Shown here piece after piece: positions 26,507-32,997 of a stretch of 39,532 nucleotides of DNA. A program made the position numbers and the translations under genes. How positions within the stretch are numbered: the stretch's first letter is position 1; every line of letters begins with the position of its first letter. Origin of the DNA: JACPFV01 sp052386975 (lineage in GTDB: Bacteria; Pseudomonadota; Gammaproteobacteria; Nevskiales; Nevskiaceae); NCBI GenBank assembly GCA_052386975.1, contig JBQTJQ010000126.1, positions 1-39,532 on the forward strand, given 5' to 3'. Below the pieces are notes generated by a model, which saw only the letters and a program-made list of their open reading frames with translations, did not search any database and was not told where the DNA came from.

Positions 26507-26914
26507 ATGAACCTGTTGCGCCGCACGCTGGTCGCGTGCCTGCTGGCCGGTGTGTCCGGTGTCGCCGTCGCGGCGGGCTCGCGGCCGCTGCAGGAGCCGG
26601 AACCCGCCGCGATCCCGGCCGGCATGGCGCCGGCCGCGGTGGCCAAGGCGATCAAGCGCGCGCTGCTGGCCCGCAACTGGGCCATCGGCAACGAGAAGCC
26701 GGGCTACATGGAAGGCACGCTCAACGTGCGCAAGCACATGGTGAAGGTCGGTCTCAAGTACGACGGCAAGAGGGTCACGATGAGCTACCTCGACAGCGCC
26801 GAGTTGGGCTACACCGAGCGCGATGGGCAGCCGTACATCCATCCCAGCTACACCAAGTGGACGCGGAACCTGATGAACGACGTCGACAAGTTCCTGCAGA
26901 ACCCGGATCTGTAA
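26507..26914 (+). CDS. Small exported protein at end of polyene operon
   Basis: A 135-residue protein with a signal peptide (1-22, ends GVAVA). The mature part contains AAVAKAIKRALLARNWAIGNEKPGYMEGTLNVRKHM and strand-rich VGLKYDGKRVTMSYLDS, then YIHPSYTKWTRNLMNDVDKFLQ. I do not recognise a named family beyond a resemblance to small periplasmic or lipoprotein-like proteins. ATG 26507 has the best ribosome-binding site of the region (AGGAGG), overlapping the ApeR-like stop, so it is translated well from the operon mRNA. A terminator-like hairpin begins 15 bp after its stop, which suggests it is the last gene of the operon. Confidence 0.8.
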   Translation: MNLLRRTLVACLLAGVSGVAVAAGSRPLQEPEPAAIPAGMAPAAVAKAIKRALLARNWAIGNEKPGYMEGTLNVRKHMVKVGLKYDGKRVTMSYLDSAELGYTERDGQPYIHPSYTKWTRNLMNDVDKFLQNPDL

Positions 26915-26929
26915 GGGCAGCCTGGCGCG

Positions 26930-26965
26930 GCGGCGGCGCGTGCTTCGTCGCCGCCGCTTTTTTTT
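26930..26965 (+). terminator. Rho-independent terminator overlapping the next gene's start
   Basis: A 9-bp GC stem (26930-26938 GCGGCGGCG with 26949-26957 CGCCGCCGC), a 10-nt loop and eight Ts (26958-26965). This is the strongest terminator-like structure seen in the window, placed right after the polyene operon. The GTG (26940), arginine codons and phenylalanine codons of the MipA-like signal peptide are written by its loop, right arm and T tract. Confidence 0.65.
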
Positions 26966-27779
26966 CGCCGCAGTGGCGCTGCTGGCGCCGGCGCTGGCGG
27001 CCGCCCAGCCACCATGGCCGAAATTCGAGGCCGGCGCCGGCGCGGCGGTCGCGGCGACGCCGACCTACCGCGGCTCGGACCACTACAGCGTCGTCGCGCT
27101 GCCGTTCCCGTACTTCGTCTACCGCGGCGACAACCTCCGCGTCACCCGCTCCGGCGCGCGCGTGCAGGCGCTGACCTGGGACCGCTTCAGCCTGGGCGTG
27201 AGCGGCGCGTTCTCGCTGCCGGGCAACGACGGCGAGGATCCCGCCCGCGAGGGCATGCCGGCGCTCGACCCGACGCTCGAGGTGGGCCCGTCGCTGGATT
27301 TCCTGTTCTCCCGCGGCGACACCGCCTGGTGCCTGTGCGTGCCGATCCGCTCGGTCACCGCCACCGACGGCGGGCACTGGCAGGGCGCCGGCTGGCTGGC
27401 CCATCCGCAGCTGCGCATGCTGCACGTGGAGCGCCGCGGCGACCGCGCGCTGACGACGTCGATGTTCTTCGGGCCCAAGTTCGCCGACCGGCGCTACCAC
27501 GCGTACTTCTATGAGGTGCAGCCGCAGTACGCGATCGCCGGCCGGCCGGCGTACGCGGCCGGCGGCGGCTACAGCGGGCTCAGCGCGACGCTTTCGTTCA
27601 GCGTGCGCGGCGGCCGCTGGGGCGCGGGCGCCGGAGTGGTGTCGGACTGGCTCGAGGGCGCGGCGTTCGAGGACAGCCCGCTGGTGGATGCGCACGCCAG
27701 CGCGACGGTGGTGGCCTGGCTGACCTATCGCCTGTGGTCGCGCGGGTCGGCCGACGAGACCGACGAGGTGCGGGACTAG
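26940..27779 (+). CDS. MipA/OmpV-family outer membrane protein
   Basis: A 279-residue beta-barrel protein of the MipA/OmpV family (PF06629). The signal peptide is MLRRRRFFFAAVALLAPALAA. The mature sequence has alternating strands with aromatic girdles, such as SVVALPFPYFVYRGDNLRV, RFSLGVSGAFSLPG and a YAAGGGYSGLSATLSFSVR near the end. MipA-type proteins occur as murein-scaffolding or outer-membrane porin-like proteins; the substrate here is unknown. GTG 26940 lies inside a terminator hairpin and has no Shine-Dalgarno sequence. The alternative GTG 26973 would leave a shortened signal peptide. The gene overlaps gspB tail-to-tail by 4 bp. Confidence 0.8.
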   Translation: MLRRRRFFFAAVALLAPALAAAQPPWPKFEAGAGAAVAATPTYRGSDHYSVVALPFPYFVYRGDNLRVTRSGARVQALTWDRFSLGVSGAFSLPGNDGEDPAREGMPALDPTLEVGPSLDFLFSRGDTAWCLCVPIRSVTATDGGHWQGAGWLAHPQLRMLHVERRGDRALTTSMFFGPKFADRRYHAYFYEVQPQYAIAGRPAYAAGGGYSGLSATLSFSVRGGRWGAGAGVVSDWLEGAAFEDSPLVDAHASATVVAWLTYRLWSRGSADETDEVRD

Positions 27780-28621
27780 CGGCCGAGGCTGTAGAGCACC
27801 TTCTCGCCGCGATACTCGAGCACGACGCCGTCCGGCACGATCTCGACCAGCGCCGGCCCTTCGGCCATGCGCTCGCCTTCCTTGTAGCGCCGGCCGTTCA
27901 CCATCACGAAACGCCGCGCGGGATCCTTCTCGTAGACATGGATCTCGACGCGCAGCGCCGGGAAGTCGGCGCGGTAGTCGGGTGGCATCTCGCGGAACTT
28001 GCGCAGCGGCGCGGGCCGGGTCAGGGCCGGCGGGATTTCAGCGGATGCGGCGGGTGCAGCGACCGGCGCCGGTGCCGGCGCGGCCGGGGGCGTCGGCGCC
28101 GTCGTCGCGGGAGCCTGGGACGGCGGTTGCGCCGTAGCCCGAAGCTGCGCCGGCGGCGCCGCGGTCGGGGGTGGCGCCGGCGGGGTCGCGATCGAGGTCG
28201 ACGACGGGCGCACCGGCGTCGGCGCCGGAACCGGTTTGGCGGGTGCCGGTTTGGCGGGAGCGGGCGCCGAGGCCGCGGCTTCGAGCGCATCCTCGTCGGT
28301 GAGGTCGTCCAGCGATGCCACCGACTCGGTCCCGGGCACGACCGCCGGCGGCGCTTCGGGCGGGGCGGGGCGGGCCACGATCACGTTGGTCTGGGCACCG
28401 GGCGCCGCCGACGGCGCGGGCCGCGCGCGGAACGCGTCCCACAGCAGGAACGCGGCGAGCCCTAGTCCCGCGACGATGATCACGGCGCCGGCGAGGTCGC
28501 GGCTGCGACCGACGCGCGGCGCGGGCCGCACCAGGACGGCCGGCACCTCGCGCGGCGACGGCATGGCGTCGCCCTGGCGCTCGCGCTCGGCGCGCTTCAG
28601 CGCATCAAGGATCAGCGACAT
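27776..28621 (-). CDS. gspB: General secretion pathway protein B (GspB/ExeB)
   Basis: A 281-residue inner-membrane protein. MSLILDALKRAERER is the conserved GspB/ExeB cytoplasmic start. One membrane span (43-62) follows, then a long Ala/Pro-rich periplasmic linker (about 65-205) and a compact C-terminal domain with FPALRVEIHVYEKDPARRFVMVNGRRYKEGE (T2SS-B, PF16537). With GspA it forms the complex that inserts the type II secretin through peptidoglycan. It overlaps gspA by 17 nt. No other gsp genes are in the window. Confidence 0.92.
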   Translation of the reverse strand: MSLILDALKRAERERQGDAMPSPREVPAVLVRPAPRVGRSRDLAGAVIIVAGLGLAAFLLWDAFRARPAPSAAPGAQTNVIVARPAPPEAPPAVVPGTESVASLDDLTDEDALEAAASAPAPAKPAPAKPVPAPTPVRPSSTSIATPPAPPPTAAPPAQLRATAQPPSQAPATTAPTPPAAPAPAPVAAPAASAEIPPALTRPAPLRKFREMPPDYRADFPALRVEIHVYEKDPARRFVMVNGRRYKEGERMAEGPALVEIVPDGVVLEYRGEKVLYSLGR

Positions 28622-30248
28622 GGGGCGGCGTGGCCTGCAAGGTCGGCGTTCCGGTCAGCGGACGCAGGTTGGACAACGCGATCAGCGTGCGCGGTCCGGC
28701 GATGCCGTCGCGATCGAGCCCCTGCGCGCTCTGGAAGCGGACCAGCGCCGCGCGCAATTCGGCATCGAACACCGGCGACACCGGCGGCACCAGCTCGCGG
28801 CCCTCCGCCTCGGCCAGCCGCTGGCGCAGCCAGACGATGGACAAGCCGGACGAGTCGGGACCGATCAGGCGCTCGAGCGTATCGCGGCGCCAGAGCATCA
28901 GGAATTCGCCGGTCCACAGCAGGTCGATCTGCGCCAGCGGCAGGCGCAGCGGGCCGGCCGCGGTATCGAGCAGCGCCTCGCCGACGCCGAGCTCGCGCAG
29001 CAGCACGTGCTGCACGCCGCCGCGCCCGCTCGACAGCGTCAGGATCGACGGGCGGTCGAGCCGCCGCAGGTCGTCCCAGCCGCCGAGGCTCTTGTAGCAG
29101 CCGATCTGCTCGCGCGCGAGCGCCTGGCACACGTTCTCGCCGGCCCGCACCTGCGGGTTGGCGCTCCACACCTCGAGCAGCCGCGACAGCACCACCGGCA
29201 GCGGCTGCGCCGCGCGCAGCAGCGCGTCGAGCGTCGGCGGCGCGGCGGGCTCGGGCATCGCCGCGACGGTCACGGGCGCCGGCTCGACGATCGGCGGCGC
29301 GGCGGCCGCCACGGCCTGCGGCGTCGCGCCCGGCGGTGCCGGGCGGATCTCGAAGTACAGCCAGCCGGCGGCGACAGCGAGGATCAGGCCGACGATGGCG
29401 GCATCCGCCCACGTCAGGCGCCGGTGCACCGCGGGCTCGGGCAGGCCGCTGACCTCGCGCGCGGCGCGGTCGACGATCTCGGGCGTCACTTCGCGCGAGC
29501 CGGAGGCGTAGGCGCCGAGCAGCGCGCGGTCGCACAGCACGTTGATCAGGCGCGGCACGCCGCGGGCCTGCTGGTGGATCGCCGCCAGCGCGCGGGCGTT
29601 GAACACCGCGCCGCTGCCGCCGGCGATGCGCAGGCGGTGGCCGACGTACTCGGCCGATTCGCCCGGCTCCAGCGGCGTCAGGTGGTAGCGCGCGGTGATG
29701 CGCTGGGCCAGCTGGCGCAGGTCGGGCCGTGCCAGCAGCGCAGCGAGCTCGGGCTGGCCGACCAGCATGATGCGCAGCAGTTTTTCCTTGTCGGTCTCGA
29801 GGTTGGTCAGCAGGCGCACTTGCTCGAGCACTTCGGGCTGCAGGTTCTGGGCCTCGTCGATGATCAGCACGGTGCGGCGGCCGCGCGCGTGTACCGCCAG
29901 CAGGTGCGTGTTCAGCGCGTCGACCAGCGTCTTCAGGGTGGCGCCGCGCTTCGGGTACTTCACGTGCAGTTCATCGCAGATCGAGGCGACGAACTCCAGC
30001 TCGTTCTGGCGCGGATTCAGGATCACCGCCACGTCGACGTGGTCGAGCTTCTGCGCCAGCAGCGCGCGCACCACGGTGGTCTTGCCGGTGCCGACCTCGC
30101 CGGTCAGCTGCACGAAGCCGCCGTACTGGCCGGTGCCGTACAAGAGATGACCCAGCGCCTCCTGGTGGCGCGGGCTCATGTAGAGGTAGGCCGGGTCCGG
30201 GGTGATGGAGAAGGGCATCTCCCGGAGGCCGAAATAAGTGGTGTACAT
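28605..30248 (-). CDS. gspA: General secretion pathway ATPase A (GspA/ExeA)
   Basis: A 547-residue inner-membrane protein. AAA ATPase domain: YFGLREMPFSITPDP at the start, Walker A GEVGTGKTT (50-58) and Walker B VLIIDEAQNL (127-136). A membrane span lies around 281-300, an Ala/Pro linker to about 330, and a C-terminal peptidoglycan-binding-like domain with AALVRFQSAQGLDRDGIAGP. It works with GspB in secretin assembly. ATG 30248 gives the conserved MYTTYFGL start; the upstream extension to 30281 runs into a palindrome. TATACT on the minus strand, 9 nt before the ATG, could be a -10. Confidence 0.93.
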   Translation of the reverse strand: MYTTYFGLREMPFSITPDPAYLYMSPRHQEALGHLLYGTGQYGGFVQLTGEVGTGKTTVVRALLAQKLDHVDVAVILNPRQNELEFVASICDELHVKYPKRGATLKTLVDALNTHLLAVHARGRRTVLIIDEAQNLQPEVLEQVRLLTNLETDKEKLLRIMLVGQPELAALLARPDLRQLAQRITARYHLTPLEPGESAEYVGHRLRIAGGSGAVFNARALAAIHQQARGVPRLINVLCDRALLGAYASGSREVTPEIVDRAAREVSGLPEPAVHRRLTWADAAIVGLILAVAAGWLYFEIRPAPPGATPQAVAAAAPPIVEPAPVTVAAMPEPAAPPTLDALLRAAQPLPVVLSRLLEVWSANPQVRAGENVCQALAREQIGCYKSLGGWDDLRRLDRPSILTLSSGRGGVQHVLLRELGVGEALLDTAAGPLRLPLAQIDLLWTGEFLMLWRRDTLERLIGPDSSGLSIVWLRQRLAEAEGRELVPPVSPVFDAELRAALVRFQSAQGLDRDGIAGPRTLIALSNLRPLTGTPTLQATPPHVADP

Positions 30249-30265
30249 GCGGCGGGAAGTATATT

Positions 30266-30307
30266 GGGGACAGACCGCCATTTCCTGAGAAATGGTGGTC
30301 TGTCCCC
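30266..30307. repeat. Palindrome between gspA and elaA
   Basis: Arms 30266-30284 (GGGGACAGACCGCCATTTC) and 30289-30307 match at 18 of 19 positions around loop CTGA. It fills nearly all of the space between the gspA ATG (30248) and the elaA stop (30316). ATTTCCTGA occurs at 30280-30288 and again at 30318-30326, at the end of elaA. Confidence 0.85.
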
Positions 30308-30315
30308 GGTTTTCG

Positions 30316-30768
30316 CTATTTCCTGACCATGTCGACGTGCAGGATGCCGTCCTCGTCGTACGGCGCGCCCACCGTCACGAAGCCGAGCGTGCCGTAGAAC
30401 TTCTCGAGGTGCTGCTGCGCCGACACCTTGACCGGCTGGCCGGGGTAGCGCCGGGCGCAGCGCGCGAGCCCTTCGACCATCACGGCGCGGCCGAGGCCGG
30501 TGCCGCGCGCGGCCTGGGCCACCACCACGCGGCCGAGCGCGACCTCCGGCGTGCGCACGCCCGGCGGCACCAGCCGCAGGTAGGCGCGCAGCTCGGCGCC
30601 GTCCCAGCCGCACAGGTGCTCGCACTGCGGGTCGCGGCCGTCCATTTCGGGGAACACGCAGTCCTGCTCGACCACGAAGATCGCGCTGCGCAGGCGCAGG
30701 AAGGCGTACAGCACGTCGGGCGTGAGCTCGTCCCAGCGGTGCCAGGTCCAGCGCAGCGGCCGGCTCAC
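30316..30768 (-). CDS. elaA: ElaA-family GNAT acetyltransferase
   Basis: A 150-residue GNAT N-acyltransferase of the ElaA group. The family start is RWTWHRWDELTPDVLYAFLRLR, then VFVVEQDC-type FVVEQDCVFPEMDG, the acetyl-CoA motif VVVAQAARGTGLGRAVM and the tail EKFYGTLGFVTVGAPYDEDGILHVDM. The substrate is unknown. Its ATG overlaps the stop of the upstream anchored metalloprotein gene (ATGA), so it is expressed with that gene and astB. Confidence 0.9.
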   Translation of the reverse strand: MSRPLRWTWHRWDELTPDVLYAFLRLRSAIFVVEQDCVFPEMDGRDPQCEHLCGWDGAELRAYLRLVPPGVRTPEVALGRVVVAQAARGTGLGRAVMVEGLARCARRYPGQPVKVSAQQHLEKFYGTLGFVTVGAPYDEDGILHVDMVRK

Positions 30769-31541
30769 TCGCGCACCCAGCCGATCTCGGCCGCGGTCGC
30801 CGGGCCGACCACGACGTCGTCGAGGCTCTGCGGGATGGCCGCGCGGCCGGGCGCGAGCGGAATGCGGCCGCCCATCAGCTCGGCCGCGACCTGCGGGTGC
30901 AGCGGCTCGCGGTCGGGCTCGGCGTAGCCGTCCGGGTGACGCGGCCGGCCGCTGGCGAGGTCGTACTTGTCGGTGGCGCCGAGCGTGTGCAGCACCTCGT
31001 GCGCGATCACCACGTTGTTGGTCGGCGTCATCTGGCGGCTGGCGAAGGCATGGACGATGCCGATCAGGCCTTCCTTGAGGCCGAGCGAGTGCGCCACGGC
31101 CGGGCTGGTCTCCGGGTCGTAGTACAGCACGAAGATGCGCGCCTGGCCGCGCGGCCGCGGCAGCGCCGCCTCGCGGCGGTTGGCGAACCAGCGCAGCTTC
31201 AGGCTCCAGGCCACGGTCCCGAACAGGCCGCGGTCGGCGGGCGGCAGCGGCGGCGCGCGCTCGAGCGCCGGGCGCAGCCAGACCGACAAGGGCTCGGCGA
31301 TCGTCACGCCATAGCGCGGCGCCTCGCGCCGCAGGAACGCCTCGACCGCGGCGAAATCGTCGCGCGCCAGCGCGCTGACGTAGGCCTGCGTCGCCGGCCG
31401 GCCGTCGTGGGCGATCGGATGGATCGATACGCGCAGCGTCTTTTCCCAGCTGGTGGTGCGGCTGCGCGTCAGCCAGGTGTCGATGCCGACGATCGCCAGG
31501 ATCGCGAGCAGCACCGCGATCCGGAGGCCACGGCCGGTCAT
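30765..31541 (-). CDS. Membrane-anchored HEXXH metallohydrolase-like protein
   Basis: A 258-residue protein with one N-terminal membrane anchor (about 7-24) and a periplasmic domain. The zinc motif is VVIAHEVLHTLGATDKYD: His181, Glu182 and His185, with Asp191 spaced as in the HEXXHxxGxxD motif of snapalysin-like metalloproteases. I do not recognise the family by name. The tail LAPGRAAIPQSLDDVVVGPATAAEIGWV is unassigned. It overlaps astB by 4 bp and elaA by 4 bp, so it is probably in one transcript with both. Peptidase activity is inference from the motif. Confidence 0.78.
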   Translation of the reverse strand: MTGRGLRIAVLLAILAIVGIDTWLTRSRTTSWEKTLRVSIHPIAHDGRPATQAYVSALARDDFAAVEAFLRREAPRYGVTIAEPLSVWLRPALERAPPLPPADRGLFGTVAWSLKLRWFANRREAALPRPRGQARIFVLYYDPETSPAVAHSLGLKEGLIGIVHAFASRQMTPTNNVVIAHEVLHTLGATDKYDLASGRPRHPDGYAEPDREPLHPQVAAELMGGRIPLAPGRAAIPQSLDDVVVGPATAAEIGWVRE

Positions 31542-32875
31542 GGGCGCTGGAAGTCGTAGAGCGCGCCGAGCCCGAGGATGCGGCTCAGCTCGTCGAGCGC
31601 GCGGCGCGATTCGTCGAGCAGCGCCGGGTCAGCCAGCTCGGCCAGCGTCACGCGGTCGCGATAGTGCCGCCCGATCCACTCCTTGAGCTCGACGTACTTC
31701 GCGTCGTTGAGCCAGCACGCCGGGTTGACCGCGGCGTGCTCGGGCGGCGCCAGCACCACGCGCAGGCGCAGGCAGGCCGGCCCGCCGCCGTTCTGCATCG
31801 ACTGGCGCAGGTCGAACACGTGCAGCTTCCTGATCGGGTTGGCCGGGTCGGCGACCAGGTTGTCGAGGTAGTCGGACACCGCGGGGATCTCGCGGCACTC
31901 CTGCGCGGCAATCAGCCGCGTCACGCCATCGGGCCCGCACACCAGCTGGCTGTTGAACAGGTAGCTGCGCACCGCCTCCTCGACCGACACCTGCGTGGCG
32001 TCGACCTCGACGAACACCGGCTCGGTGCCCTCGAGGTGCGCCGCCACCCACTCGCGCAGCGCCGCCTTATGCAGGTAGGCGTGCTCGTGGTACAGCAGCA
32101 CCTCCTTGTTGCCCACCGCGATCACATCGTTATGGAACACGCCGTTGTCGATCACCGCCGGGTTCTGCTGCACGAAGAAGGCGCGGCCGGGCTTGAGACC
32201 GTGGCTGCGCGCGATCGCCTCGCTGGCGGCGCGGGTCTGGCGCGCCGGATAGCGGTGCGGTGCCGGGTCGGCGTCGGTGCCGCGGCCGTAGGTGTAGACC
32301 TCGAGCCCGCGCGCGCCGTAGCCCCAGCACAGGCGCGTGTGGTTGGCGGCGCCCTCGTCGCCAAAGTGCGGCGTCGCCGGCAGCGGGTCGTGGTGCGCGA
32401 AGCGGCGCTCGTCCGGGAACACCGCGCGCAGGATGCGCGAGGTGGTGCGCGCCTCGAGCGCGCGGTGCAGCTGCGTGCACAGGTTGGCCGGGGTGAAGTG
32501 CACGCGGCCGTCGCTGGTGTCGGCACTGGCCGAGACCGTGGCCGCGTTGGCGACCCACATGGCCGATGCCGAGCTGCATGCGGCCAGCAGGCCGGGCGCG
32601 TCGCGCCGCGCCGCCGCGAGCGCGTCGGCCTCGCTGCCGCCGAAGCCCAGGCGCCGCAGCGTCGGCAGGTGCGGGCGCTCGTGCGGCGGCAGCACGCCCT
32701 GCGACAGGCCGAGGTCGTGCAGCGCCTTCATCTTGCGCAGGCCCTGCAGCGCGGCCTCGCGCGGGTTCGACGGCTTGTCCGCGTTCAGCGCGGACGCGAC
32801 GTTGCCGTAGGCCAGGCCCGCGTAGTTGTGCGTGGGCCCGACCAGCCCGTCGAAATTCGCCTCGACTGTTTTCAT
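31538..32875 (-). CDS. astB: N-succinylarginine dihydrolase
   Basis: A 445-residue cytoplasmic enzyme of the amidinotransferase fold. It hydrolyses N2-succinylarginine to N2-succinylornithine, CO2 and ammonia in the AST pathway. The family start NFDGLVGPTHNYAGLAYGN, FFVQQNPAVIDNGVFHNDVIAVGN with the active-site His, and MQNGGGPACLRLRV with the catalytic Cys are all present. The length is normal. ATG 32875 lies 5 bp from the 32881-32956 inverted repeat, and no Shine-Dalgarno sequence is visible. astA and astD are about 3.4 kb upstream in the same direction, separated by the plus-strand DUF885 gene and an M20 gene. Confidence 0.95.
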   Translation of the reverse strand: MKTVEANFDGLVGPTHNYAGLAYGNVASALNADKPSNPREAALQGLRKMKALHDLGLSQGVLPPHERPHLPTLRRLGFGGSEADALAAARRDAPGLLAACSSASAMWVANAATVSASADTSDGRVHFTPANLCTQLHRALEARTTSRILRAVFPDERRFAHHDPLPATPHFGDEGAANHTRLCWGYGARGLEVYTYGRGTDADPAPHRYPARQTRAASEAIARSHGLKPGRAFFVQQNPAVIDNGVFHNDVIAVGNKEVLLYHEHAYLHKAALREWVAAHLEGTEPVFVEVDATQVSVEEAVRSYLFNSQLVCGPDGVTRLIAAQECREIPAVSDYLDNLVADPANPIRKLHVFDLRQSMQNGGGPACLRLRVVLAPPEHAAVNPACWLNDAKYVELKEWIGRHYRDRVTLAELADPALLDESRRALDELSRILGLGALYDFQRP

Positions 32876-32880
32876 ATAGA

Positions 32881-32956
32881 AAAGGGGACAGAACTATTTT
32901 CCAGAAGGCGTATGCCGGGCCACAGGTCAAGGGCAGAAAATAGTTCTGTCCCCTTT
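32881..32956. repeat. Long inverted repeat upstream of astB
   Basis: A perfect 21-bp inverted repeat (arms 32881-32901 and 32936-32956, containing GGGGACAGAACTATTTTC) has a 34-nt spacer. It begins 5 bp from the astB ATG and ends 41 bp before the DUF885 ATG. It shares GGGGACAG with the palindrome at 30266, and architecture with the one at 2003-2082. Confidence 0.85.
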
Positions 32957-32997
32957 CTTATGGCGTAACATCCGCGCTTTCCCTGGTGGAGCAGCCC

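Noticed and set aside
28010..28290. Repetitive Pro/Ala codon region as a DNA repeat
   Set aside because: It is the proline-rich periplasmic linker of GspB. The repetition is at amino-acid level, with varied units.
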